From Xestospongia muta (lineage: Eukaryota; Porifera; Demospongiae; Haplosclerida; Petrosiidae): DNA of 64,000 bases. Positions 1-12,400 of this stretch are shown here, piece by piece. The notes beneath the pieces are model-generated. The model did not search any database. It worked only from the letters and a program-made list of their open reading frames with translations, and was not told where the DNA came from. Numbering within the stretch: the stretch's first letter is position 1; every line of letters starts with the position of its first letter. Both the position numbers and the translations under genes were made by a program. Location of the stretch: assembly GCA_963693285.1 (NCBI GenBank), contig OY848931.1:1927001-1991000 (forward strand), read 5' to 3'.

Positions 1-3000
1 AATGCTGAACACTTAACTCCATTAGCTATGACAAGTAATTACAGTGTTAGGTAAATCTCAACCACACCCACTAATTATGTTCGAATATATTCTTTTTAGA
101 AAAATGTTACTGAACTCAGTTTTGTTATGTGCTGCATCTGATGGTGGTGATATAGCAGAAGTGACATGCCTCCTGACAACCACACCCATTAGTCCCAATG
201 TAAAGGGTTTAAGACATAAATGTGCTCTTCATCTTGCAGCTGCCAAAGGATATCGAGAAATTGTTGAATTTCTTATATTGAATGGAGTAAGTTTAATTAC
301 ATTATCGTTGATAGTCGTGTGATGATCATGTGATTTTAGGTAGATGTTAATATTAGAGGAGGTAGTCATCAACGTACAGCACTTCATTATGCTAGTTTAG
401 GAGGTTATGCTGACATCATTCAAATCTTATTAAGTGCAGGAGCTCATGAGTTTACCAGAGATGCCGGGGGATACACTCTTTGTCAAGGAGATGTTTGTTG
501 TCTTTTACATACTGTATGTCTGTTAATATGTGTATGTATTTTATTATTGTTACTATAGAAACCAATGTCTCTATGTCTAGCTGTACAAAGTGGTAACATT
601 GATCAGGTAAAGATAATACTTGAAGAGAGAGAATGTCATGAAGATGGAGATGGTGAAGATGATGTTATTAATCTACGTAATGATCAGACACATGCTCCAT
701 TACATTTAGCATGTATTCTAGGATCTATGTAAGTATGTGTCCATTAATTTATCTACTTATACATCCATTAATTCATTTATTATTTGTTGTCATTCATCCA
801 TTTTTAAAGTATGGTAGAAGGAAATCCTGTGTATATGAGAATTGAACTCAGGACCTTTAGAATACTTATCAGAGCTCTATTATCTTAGCCACCTGAACCT
901 AAGAGAATGTGTAAGAAAATACTAACCTAGTGAGACATCATACAAGAGAGAGATAATCTGAGTTTACCCAACATAATATTTTGTACTTTTTATAAATTTA
1001 TTTTCTTCTCTTTCTTATAGACTTAACTCATAGAGCTCTGACAAGTATTTCAATTGTCTTGAATTCAAATCATTACAATTTTTTCTTTATAATATAGTTA
1101 CTGACATTTTATCCATTTAGGGATCTAGTACAGTTGTTAGTATCATATGGTGCTAAAGTAGATATTCATGGTGGTAGTGATTCATGGACACCTTTGTTTT
1201 ATGCTGCCATGTCAGGTGATTATCACATGACTAAAGTAAAGTGTCATGTGACATGTTATATATGTACATATAGGTCACATTCATTTAGTGGAATTTCTAT
1301 TATCAGTTGGTGCTAATCCTGAAGTATGACATATAGTGATATAGTATATGATTAGATGTATCTAATCACTGTAGGAGGAGGACAGTCAAGGTAGTACTGT
1401 GAGGGAGAGAGTGATAAAGGCAATAGAAGAGACTGAAGAATGTATGACACGTCTTAAACAACGAGAAAGATCAGCTGTTAGTTTACACTACCTAAATACT
1501 AATAAATTAGTCTTGTTTGTTAATAATTATTTCAAATATGTTATTAAGATCTCTTATTTTATATGTAACTTAGAAATATCAGTTTAGTATCTCATGTTAT
1601 CATTGACCTGTCTTCTTTCTATCTGTTAGTCTGTTGTAGATACTAACCTTATTACAAGACTCTCTGTTAATATGTTAAGACAGGTATATAAAGACTTGTA
1701 TCTCATTGTAATTATTGATTTTAATTACAGGAGAGTTCCCCATCTTGTTCTGTTGAAAATGAATTAGAATGGCAAAATTTAAAACTGACAAAATTAAAGG
1801 AAGTCTTATCTTTGTTGACTACACCCACTGAGAAAGTTCTGGCTGCTTTGAATGACAAGAATCTCTCAGAGTTTGTGTAAGACACTTCATATCTACCAGT
1901 ATCTATTTTTACATGGTCATCCATTTTGTGTCTAACCATTATCTTTCCATCCATCTAGTTCTCTATTAGAGTCAGACACAATATCACCTGACATATTACT
2001 GGGTAATAGACCAGTTTTAGTCCAGATCTGTGAGGATGGATTATATGGTTTTGCTAAAGTATTATTGGATCATGGAGCAAAAGTAATTAATTTGTAATAA
2101 TAGATTAACATGTACATGTGCATGTAGGTTTGTCTAGATGGTGCAGCCAATGAAATCCCTCTTATAGTAGCAGCCAGTAATGGTCACATCCCTTTATTAA
2201 AGTTATTAATAGAATATGGAGCTAATGTAAATGTCCAGGTTTGTATATTACATTATACTAATATAGGGTATATATCTCTTTATAATGTAGAGTTGTGATA
2301 CATTAACTACTGCATTACATGAAGCTGCATCTACCAATGATATTGAAGTTGTTAAGTATTTATTATCTGTTGGTACTGATATAACATTAGTTAATTTATC
2401 TGGTGAACAATCCTTTGATTGTACTACAATACCAGAGATACGCAAGTAAGTAGACTGTTTGTTTAGCTATATATCAATTAAGACTATTATCATCTAATTA
2501 ATAAAATTAATTATATTTTATCTGTTTTATTTAATCCATTCAGTTCATTTGTCTATCCTATGTATTCATTCATCCATTTCTCTCATCTATTGATCCATTC
2601 ATCTCATATATCCTCCCATTTATTGATCCATTCATCTCATGTATTCCATAGACTATTAGCTACTGGTAACAATAGACTATTGGTTGCTGTTATGGAGGAT
2701 GATCAAACTGTTATATCTCATCTTGTATTAGAAGAGGGTGTGTCAGTTAATACAGAATATTATCATAATGGTTATACAGCATTACATCAAGCATGTGAGG
2801 AAGGATATGATGACATTACACAATTACTAATTGAACTAGGAGCTGACATTAACAAGAAGGTATGATAGTCATGTGATTAGTTTTGTCATCATGTGATTGT
2901 CACATGATTTGTATGGTATATAATGAAATCTCTAAAGGGACTCTGTATTAAGACACTCTCACAATAAGGATACTGGGTTCTAAAGTGTTAGAGATTTCAT

Positions 3001-3806
3001 TATACAATATCACATGATTGTCACATGTTTGTATTTTACATAATATCTGTTTATAGGGTGGACTGTATCTACAGACTCCATTACATATAGCTAGTCAGGG
3101 AAACCATCTTGAAGTGGCAAAGATCCTTTTAAAACATGGAGCTAGAGTTGACATTAAAGACTCTGATGGCCAGGTACAACTAGTCAAACTTGTTTTATCA
3201 ACTAGTTTTTATATATTGTACAGGTACCCTTTGAAATTGCCTCAACAAACCAAATGCGTAAAGTACTTGTAGAAGCTCGTCAACTCCACCCTCCTCCCCC
3301 TCCACTATCCTCCTCTTCAGAGGAGGGGGTGGAGTCTGAAGGCAAACTTTGTCTAATATGTATGGATAAAGTTATTAATACTATCATTTTACCATGTGGA
3401 CATCAGGTTAATAACTACTTGTTTGGGGGTTGGTCCCTATAATATTTGTTATCACAATATACTACTATTATAGACAGCAATAATAATAATAGTCAACATG
3501 ATAGTTACCTTGTTATATGATATGTGTTTAGTAATACATTGTTATGTTAACAAGATAGTTAATACATTAGATATGTGTTCATATAATATAGTACTATTAT
3601 ATTAACAAATTACTATATACAGGGTATTTAATTTTTCCTGAAGGTCAATTCAAAAATAGATCATGTATTACTAATTATAGCAGACCCTAGATCAATGTTA
3701 TGTTATTTTTCTTTTGTAGGCATTCTGTACTGACTGTGTAACTCAAATTACACAATGTGCACTAGATAGACAATCTATTAGAGAAGTCATTCCTATTTTT
3801 AAATGA
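1..3806 (+). CDS. FHA-ANK-RING family gene, copy 1 (3' part, RING intact)
   Basis: Multi-exon gene entering from the left edge. Exons I could phase: 1-50, 100-286, 340-513, 559-728, 1121-1235, one near 1274-1323 (acceptor unsure), about 1378-1478, 1630-1683, 1731-1876, 1959-2082, 2128-2238, 2291-2445, 2652-2859, 3057-3173, 3224-3406 and 3720-3806 (TGA). The product has many ankyrin repeats (motifs such as TALHYASLGGY, TPLHIASQGNH), a charged coiled-coil-like stretch near 1400-1478, and a C-terminal RING split by the last intron. RING ligands: CLIC, then CGH, CTDC and finally CALD, so the eighth ligand is Asp instead of Cys. The last residues (IREVIPIF) resemble RING tails of the XIAP/MIB type. 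Likely an E3 ubiquitin ligase with an ankyrin substrate-binding arm (inference). The FHA and N-terminal exons seen in copies 3 and 5 would lie left of the window. A 9-nt in-frame deletion near 475 shortens one ankyrin turn relative to copies 2 and 3. It is the only copy here with no break in its visible exons. Confidence 0.8.
810..960 (-). mobile_element. tRNA-derived SINE in an intron
   Basis: Read on the minus strand, a tRNA-like promoter is visible: an A-box-like TGGCTAAGATAATAG, then a B-box-like GAGTTCAATTC about 35 nt later. An unrelated body follows. The same block recurs at 15258-15395, 16200-16345, 30392-30545 and 50275-50450, with a tail only at 41370-41465. The cloverleaf is not convincing as a working tRNA, so I call it a SINE. 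Confidence 0.6.
2450..2651 (+). repeat. Pyrimidine-rich minisatellite before a splice acceptor
   Basis: Intron end made of tandem degenerate units containing CCATTCATCTCAT and CCCATTTATTGAT, about 30 nt each. It runs straight into the acceptor of the exon at 2652. Copy number differs in the paralogous introns (31340-31456 and 51270-51359). It probably serves as an extended polypyrimidine tract. Confidence 0.5.
2919..3004. mobile_element. Small foldback (MITE-like) element in an intron
   Basis: Perfect 17-bp inverted repeats at 2919-2935 and 2988-3004 (TATAATGAAATCTCTAA) around a 52-bp loop, flanked by TA. The deletion in copies 3 and 5 removes this interval, so no empty site is available here. 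Its origin as a transposon is inferred from structure only. Confidence 0.4.
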
Positions 3807-4265
3807 CCTGAACTCCCCAGTTTTTAATAATAATTATTTTTGACAAATGTTTTGTTGGGCTCTAGTTTTTTTTAAAAAGAATAAGTATCATTATTTTTTT
3901 GATAGAAGATATGAGAACGAGTATGACTAATTGAGAAGAATTAATACAATTATTATTAGTAATGATAGGAGGTATACACATCATGAAATGAGGAATAAAG
4001 AATGAAATGAAAATAGCAAGTTTATTGGCCAATAACACAAAAACAACAGCAATGGTACATTTACAGAAAACACATGATACATGACATACTCATGCATGGT
4101 ATATAACATTAAACTTATAAATGATAATAAACTGAATAATTAAAGGAGCTGTGCCAATCATTTGCTAATGCCAGGGGGAATTCACTACTTTATAGCCACA
4201 TTAGACTACTTTAATTAATTGGATTTCAGCTGGAGTCTGTAGTGACCATCACTTGACAGACCAGT
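3807..4265. other. 3' flank between convergent genes
   Basis: No coding potential. It separates the plus-strand RING gene from the convergent minus-strand KANSL1-like gene. The stretch about 3880-3970 is notable: its paralogues at 31635-31705 and 51540-51607 have become coding, because a deletion fused them to an ankyrin exon. Confidence 0.6.
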
Positions 4266-6170
4266 TTACAAAACTTGTTTGGTCAATTTAAGGACAATAC
4301 TGGGTTGCTGAGTAAAACTTTTCATTTGAGTGTTGACAGTCCATTGGGTGGTGTTTGTAAGAGGGCACTCATCTGATATGTCTACAGGAGGTGTAGCAGA
4401 CAATGTGGGGCTGGAAAGGGGTGGAGCTGAGGATCCAAGGGGTGTATGCACTGTGTGAGGTGGTGTAGAGGTGTGTGATGAGTGAGGGAGTGGGGAAGGT
4501 GAAGATGAGGAATGTGAATAATCCAGGATGGGAACATATTGGATGACTTTTTTGGGAGGTGCTGTTGGATGAGTTAGAGCATTCATGTCTTTTCCAGCTA
4601 GAGGGAAACGGCGAGGTGGCCATGGTAACACTTGTGTCATAACATCTTCCATTTCCATTCCTATACCAGGAAGTGGAGGAGAAGCTGAATGAGAGGAATC
4701 AGGAGTTGATGATTGTTGAGGTGGGCGTGGTCTTTTACGATTGCCAGTAATAAAATTGAGGTATCTTTTTCTTTCTTTGGCCTCACATCTGTTGTGTCGA
4801 TCAGCAAAAATTAGATCACTGACATCCTATCAAAATAAATAAAAAACATAACTTTGTCCTAAAAATATAGTAATTATAACATTAAATTAGCCAGTAAATA
4901 GTAAACATAAGAAGCCACTATATACATGAAGATACATGTATGTGTGTGTGTGTGTGTGACTGTACCTCTTCTTCATCACTGTCATCTATATCTCCATTGA
5001 TTTTTATCCCATGATCAAATTTTCTGTTCACATGATGAGAATTGAGTCCTGTCTCCTTTCCTTTATCAGCATCACCATTAACAAGAGGAGCAATGTCTGG
5101 TCCCATATTCTCTTATACCTTACGCCATTTTGGTGTTATGATTTCTTTGTATTCTAGCTTTTCTAGACGAGATATAGATATAATAGATTGAGGTATTACA
5201 ATGTTGTCAATGTCGTATTGAGGAGTTGTGACCCCTTTCTTCTTCTTGGATAACAAGGTGGGTGTAGCTGGATGTGAGGAGTCTTCATAATAGGTAGAAG
5301 TGTTACCTAAGTGTCTTTTACGAGGCAAACCTAGTTACCAGACATTATGATAATTGTATTATCAATATACTGTGTACATAATTTATTTGGCTCAATATGG
5401 AGATAACATACAAATATACTTGTTTTCAAAAGGAAATAAATATAATTAATTCATAACAAAACAATAAATAACAATTTATTATGAAGTATGACCATTTAAT
5501 TTAGTGATAATTTATTACTGACCTTTGCTGTTTCTGTCAGTGGGTGTGTCCAGTGGTGATGGAGAAGGTGAGAATTATCTGCTCCTCTCTAATCCTCTAA
5601 GAGTACAGTGACAAGATGATACTAGTGTAATGAACACTCTTACTTAATAAAGGTCTGTTCAGTGGTGTGTGGTCAAATGGAGGAAGATAACTAGCAACCT
5701 TTCTTTGCTTGGAAAGTGGAAGAGAAGCATAAGAATGTTCCTGTAGTACTTGATGTATTGCAGTATCTAGCCAGAGACTAGATGGAATATCTAATAGAGA
5801 CAAACACAGTTATTAACATAGGATGTGTTTTCAATATTTAGTAATTATGACAACAAGTTGTTACAAATAAACCACAACATTACTATAGAAGATCTACATG
5901 TCATGTATGTACATCAGATAACTGATAATGAACACAATATGTCACACTACAGTTAAGACTTTACACACAGCAATGTAAATACCTAACATGTATTACTATT
6001 ACAACTCAATAACCTATTAATATCCCTTATTAAAGGAAGAACCTCTTTAGATTAAACAAATGTAGGAAGATAACACATTCTACAACTAATACCCTGTTAA
6101 TAACATTACCTGCTGGTTGTGATAAAAATGGATGATAAGATGAATTCAGTCGAGTTTTATCATTATCCTC
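4266..6170 (-). pseudogene. KANSL1/MSL1-like PEHE-domain gene, interrupted by a stop
   Basis: Minus-strand exons: about 5644-5790, a small one near 5523-5573, then 4966-5330 and 4266-4826; further 5' sequence up to about 6170 is tentative. The protein carries the PEHE hallmark of the MSL1/KANSL1 scaffolds of MOF/KAT8 acetyltransferase complexes: YDIDNIVIP, then KLEYKEIITPKWRKV, then an acidic DDSDEEE block. Next comes a basic segment (RHNRCEAKERKRY) of the kind that contacts the acetyltransferase. The C-terminus is Ser/Pro-rich, around 4330-4660. An in-frame TAA at 5113-5115 follows WRKV; the paralogous copies at 16382-17212 and 41493-42310 have GAA there, so this copy is truncated mid-domain. 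Naming rests on motif recognition, and KANSL1 fits better than MSL1. The frame link to the 5' exons is not proven, and the full-length parent gene must lie elsewhere. Confidence 0.65.
4939..4959. repeat. (TG)n microsatellite
   Basis: Ten alternating TG units in the intron just 3' of the acidic exon of the KANSL1-like gene. Equivalent tracts occur at about 16992-17012 and 42103-42121 in the duplicates, with slightly different lengths. Confidence 0.85.
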
Positions 6171-6460
6171 CCTCCTTGGTCCTCATTTTCTCTTTCCTAA
6201 GTTTCCACTGAGGGGTATGATGAAGACCTTGAGTTCTTGCACATGTATTGTTTCCTTCATTGGTTAATAGAACTGGGGAGGGGTACCCTAAAATATGTCT
6301 GATTTGTAATGGATATGTTTGAAAGAAGCACCTGTCATACTTGACAATGACAAGGTGTACTAGAGATACCATTAGATGGAACCTTGGATGACTTTAAAAG
6401 AGATACTGGCCCAAAAAACATTTCAGCTTGTATGTGAGTATATCTCAGTTAGCCTCATAT

Positions 6461-9400
6461 TCATTGAGACACGGGGAGGTCTAGATGTTTACGTATCTCA
6501 TTAGCTTTTGTTTTGTCTTTAACAAAGCCTCCCTCAATAGCAGTAATTACTGTCTTCCAACTAACAAGTAATGACTGTGTAGTTAACCAGGTGTGAATGA
6601 CTTCAGAAAGTTTAACAATATTACTATCTTGACTGTGTTTTAAACCATTTAAAACATTGCGAGGAAGATTCAAGGATAAACCGATTTCATGCCATTTGTC
6701 ATCAGTATCAGATAATAGTTTAAGTAGAATGTGTTCATTAGGAACAGTATTTAAAATATCTGGAGTAGCTGTAAAATAGAAATACACATTAACAATGTTC
6801 TAGTTATAAATGTACAGTATTCTTGATGTTATTATAACTGTCATAGTCCAGGTAACTTTGACTATAATCAAAGAAAGCTTCAACATAATTTTCAAGAGAT
6901 ATTATGTCATACAAATCTATACCAATCATACTATACTCTTGTGAGATAATGATTTCTTTACATGATCTGTACAATAAACCTCTCATTGGATGAGTAACTA
7001 TATAATATTGCTAGATATTGGATTGATCTTGATTGTATTTGATTTGTCCTTCGGACTCACTCAAATACAGCACACACTCATCTAATATACAGCCATATTG
7101 GATAGTTATCCATCCAATAACATATATTTATAATTTCAGGAGAACAAGTCTGGCAGTATCCTCTTCAATGAACTATTTATATAACCAGCTATCAAATGTT
7201 ACTTACTTAATACTGAAACTTGTTGTTGACTTGATACTGATCTGATAGGAGAGACTGAATCAGTATGATCTATAGTATCAGGTACTGAGTACTAGAGAGA
7301 GAGAGAGAGGCATAACAGTAATGACATATATACACTTGTCTAAAAGTAGATACTAGGTTATTATATAACAAATGAAGTTAATGGTAATAGTAAATTAAAT
7401 GATTAAATTCATTTAATGTGTTAACACACTAACTTAACAGTTAATGTGTATTGTTTAATTTGATTTGTCCACTTCAAAAGTCACTTATAAATTATTAGAA
7501 CTAGACATATAACTATGACCATATATAACATGTGATACAATATTAGGATCACATGACACATACAGTATACTAGGTGGAATAATTATATTAACAAGTACAT
7601 TATAATATGTACAAATATCATAAGACAATAATATACTTACTCTAGTTGATTGGTCATGTGACTCTAATTCAATGTCATGTGACATTGGAGGTTGTCTTTT
7701 GGTAATACTAGTAGTATTATCATCATAGTCAGAGTTATCCTCCTCATCTGATCTCTGTCTCTTGTGTTGTCTTCTCTCTTGTCTCTGACTACTAATGGAG
7801 GATTCCCTGCTACTACTCTCATCATTTACTTCATCTCTGTTAGTTGATCTCTTACTGGAGGGTGGAGTAGATGATGATTGATCACATGATCTCTTTTTAA
7901 GTAGACTTCTCTCTATGTTATCAGTAAATCCATGTAAAAAGTAACAAAATGTGTTGTTTCTTACCTAATGTATTTGTATGGACCACTTCATTCATACTAT
8001 TATTAACTTCAGTTATATTAGAGGACTCTATTAAAGATAATACTCAATACTACTATATAGTATATTAATAAGTAGTACCTTGAGATTGAGTACATAGTAC
8101 TTCACTTGATACACTAGTAGTAGTGAGCTCTGATATCTAGTAAGTGTTACATAGTATGTAATGAATACAAGGGAAGAGAGAATATACCTTTGTTGACCAC
8201 ACGAGGTGTCTTCTCTCTTTTAAAAACATCACTTCATCAGTTAAGGGACATTTTGTTGCTATGCCCTTTTTGTCAACTATAGCAGGATGAGGAGAAAGTG
8301 AGTGACACTTAGGACAGCAACAAGGAAAGCCAAAGCAATGGCGAGATTTGTAAGTGTAGTGTAGTGATTGTGTGACTGTCTCTAGACCTCTGTGTAGTGT
8401 GGAGATAATTTTTTCACAGAGGATATCTAATGTTAAATCTGGTGCTGGACTGTCATCTCTTCTATCAACCCAAACTTCAAGATAAGTAGCTCGACTGATA
8501 AGAGTGATGTGATCATAATAATCACCAACGTTAAAGGTAATTTTGTTACGATGATGGACAGCTTTATCATGTAATTTGACTAATTTCCACTCTATAAATG
8601 TTTGACTGAGAAGATAAACTACTAGACAACAGAACACACCCACAGGAGTGTACCCACACTCAAAATAGATTGTCAAAGGAGCAGGACAAATGGACTCATC
8701 TCTTTGTTCCTCTTCAACTGGAGCAGGTTTTAGAGCACAAGGCATAAAGTAATACTTCTCAGTTTTATGACCAACTTTGATCTTCATAGGGCCAGCTACA
8801 ATATGTAGATGTTTTAATAGTGATACTAGTCTGGTGGGTGTAAGAGGGTCTCTTCTATACCTGGAAGAAAGCTGTTTTACATGTGACTCACTAAATCGAC
8901 CATTGTCACGAAACTCTTTTTCAGATGAAGCACTTCCTAACTCTTTAAAAGTAAAACATGATGTGATGAGTTGTGTAATTCTGTCAAATACAAGTTGGAG
9001 GTCAGTGATGACAATATTTCCTAGTCCCTCTACCTCTGGATAATGCATAATAACACCTACTCTGTGATGTAAAAACCAGAGAACTTTCTTGAAGTCTTCT
9101 CTATCTTTGATTCCACAACCCCGAGCCATTTTATAACATGTATCTAGTAGATGAATAGGCTTTTCATACTTTCGTAATTTTAGACTAAATGTACACCAAG
9201 AAGCAGGAACAGGTAACTCATGAAACTTGTTAGAAATGACTTTGTGGAGTAGAGAACGTAACTCTTCTATTTCCTCTTGGTCATTTCTTGTGTCAAGTGG
9301 AAAAATGACTTGATCTGGAGTTGAATATTGCACAAGATCTTCTCCAAATAGTTCACCACTGGCCTGTATCTTCAGTTTAAGATGGTTGTTGACTGAATCC

Positions 9401-12400
9401 ACTTTAGCTTGAGCTTCAGTTTCATTTGGAAAACAGTCTCTGTGAGTAGCTATGAGGAATGCGGCAGGTTCTGACTCATCCTTCACTGGTACTTCATCAA
9501 AACTCCATCCAATAGTATTTTGTCTCAAACAAGCTATACTAGCTAGAGAACGAAAGATGACCTCTTCATGAGTGAGGGATGTTTGGTAAGGTTTTGAATC
9601 ACCATGAGATGACCGATATGTAATTTCATAATGACTTGTCAAGTCTATTGTTAGATCAAAAATAAGTAGATTAATAGCTGGACCAGTGATAAGAGCTGGT
9701 AACATTTCATGGAACTCAGGCTGTCCTCCAGTATCAATGATATGTAACATGGCATGACTGTCTTTAGCTGTTTGCTGAGATCTCTCTTCATAAACCTTTC
9801 TTTTGGTGACTGGAATACTTTCTATAAATTTTGAAAGAGAATTGATACCTTTTATATGTCCTGTTCCAGTTGTTTCATCCTTTTCCTTAAAGTCCTCCTT
9901 GTTATCTTCAATCCCTCTTTCTTCTGCTTCTTTAACTATTTCCTCTGTGTCCTCTTGTCCTTTAATTGTCTTCACTTCAATATCACCATAATTATCACCA
10001 CCATCCTCTTCTAATTCACATGTGTAGTTACACATGATGTCAATTTCATTAGTTGTTCTAAATGATGTCACATTATTTGAAGATGGACTACTATTGAATT
10101 GAACGGTTTCACTACTAGTAGGAAGACAATGACTTCTTGTTGATCCATTTTCTTGTTCTTTTCTCTTTAATTCTTTATTGTTGTCTTCATTCTCCTCCTC
10201 TTCCAGTTCTTCATTCATTTCCTCAGTGTCATTTTGTCTTTCTGTTGTGTTAACTTCAATATCACTATAAATGTCACTACCTTCTTCCTCATATTCATCA
10301 GTGTAGCCATTTTTGATGTCAGTATCATTGATTTCTGTCATGACACTTGAAGACACATGTTCAATACTATCACTACTAGTAGTAGAACGATGACTTCTCG
10401 AAGTGCCAGTTATGATATTCTCAAACATTAAAACAGCTTCTTCATCTAGACCTTGTGTCCTCCATTCTGTGGTAACTACTGCATTATGTTGTTGTAGTTT
10501 ACGAAATGAGTCAACTTGTATGGCTGCATCAACCACACCAGTACTAAGTGAAGATTCTGTAAGAGACTCATTGAGTAATCTCTTCTTCAAAGTACTCTTA
10601 CCAGCACCTGGTGGTCCTGTTAGGATACATTTGACAACACATAACATTGCCTCTCCACTACTATGATATGCTTGTTGAGATTTCAAAGCAACAGTCGTGG
10701 TGCCTTGTTCAATGATAAACTTTATAACGCCTGTATTTCCTGATTGACGAGCTAATTGAAGTAGTTTCTTGTAGTGACAATTATTTAGTTTAGTACTCCA
10801 GTTTGGGTAATTAGTTAGCATTATTTTTAATATTTTAAAGTGACCACTTTTACATGCTACGTGTAACGGAATGTGATTATGAAAATCTTTAGCAGTAACA
10901 TCACAGCCTTTCTCTACCACAAGATGTTGTACAATGTCTACATTTCCAGACTCACATGCATTATGAAGTGGTCTCTGTTTGTAATAATTCTCAGCTTCAA
11001 TATTACATTGAGGGTAATTAGTTAGTATTTTGACAATTTCAAAGTGACCCTTTTTACATGCTATGTGTAATGGAGTGTCACCCAACATACTTTTGGAAGT
11101 AACACCACAGCCTTTCTCTACAACAAGATGTTGTACAATGTCTACATTTTCAGACTGACATGCTATATGAAGTGGTCTCTGTTTGTTATTATTCTCAGCT
11201 TCAATACTGCATTGAGGGTGATTAGTTAGTATTTTGACAATTTCAAAGTGACCTGTTCTACATGCTTCATGTAATGGAGTGTCACTATCTCCATCTTTAG
11301 CAATAACATCACAGCCTTTCTCTACCACAAGATGTCGTACAATGTCTACATTTCCAGATAGACATGCTATATGAAGTGGTCTCTGCTTGCTATTATTCTC
11401 AGCTTCAATATTACATTGAGGGTGATTAGTTAGTATTTTGACAATTTCAAAGTGACCCTTTTCACATGCTATGTGTAATGGAGTGTCACTCCAGTTACTT
11501 TTAGCAGTAACATCACAGCCTTTCTCTACCATAAGATGTTGTACAACGTCTACATTTCCAGACTGACATGCTTTATGAAGTGGTCTCTGCTTGTTATTAT
11601 TCTCAGCTTCAATATTACATTGAGGGTGATTAGTTAGTATTTTGACAATTTCAAAGTGACCCTTCTCACATGCTATGTGTAATGGAGTATTGTAACGATA
11701 CTTAAGTTTAAGGTTAATATCAAATAATCCAATATTAACAAGATACTCGGTAACATCTACACAACCCAATTCTATAGCCTTATGTAGTGGACAATCTGCC
11801 TCAATGATATCTCTTAAAACAGTGTCATTATTAGAGAAAATTGGTTGATCTTCCTCAAGTCTCCTTGTTAAATATTCCTTGATGCCAATCTTACTAACTA
11901 ACAGTTCAATCATTGATCCTGGTACTTTATCTTCTACTGCTGACTTGATACATTGATGTATGCCATCAATACTAACCTTCTCTCTCAACAACATAACTAT
12001 TTCTTTATGTCCCTGACAAAGTGCATAATGAAGTGGTTGATGTCCTGTATTGTCTAATACTTCAAGATTACATTGTGGTTTAGAAGATAGATATTCTACT
12101 ACTAATAAATGACCATTATTACATGCGTTATGTATTGGAGTGTATCCTTTGTCATCTGATACATTGATATCACAACCCCTTCCATCAAGAGCCTTGATAA
12201 TTTCCAAATAACCAAACTCAGCAGCATGATGTAATGGATACATTCCACAGTTATTACTTCTAGTCTCACAGTTACACTGAGGTTGACTGAGGAGATATTG
12301 AACTATTGGTAGATGACCATACTCAATAGCTCTATGTAGAGGAGTATATGCCTCACTATCTAAACCATTTACATCACATCCTACCTCATTAACAAGGTAC

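Noticed and set aside
831..903. Functional tRNA gene
   Set aside because: A- and B-box-like motifs exist but the arms do not pair well, and the block recurs with a non-tRNA body in several introns, as a SINE does.
4369..4623. Second minus-strand frame overlapping the KANSL1-like tail as a separate gene
   Set aside because: It is the +1 frame of the Ser/Pro-rich exon. The homologous copies show conservation in the main frame.
7033..7245. Small plus-strand gene in the M1 3' introns
   Set aside because: Lies across M1 intron and linker exon in antisense with no recognisable features.
8777..10666. Plus-strand open frames opposite M1, and equivalents opposite M2 and M3
   Set aside because: They are antisense shadows of conserved Roc-COR codons and show no domain or codon signal of their own.
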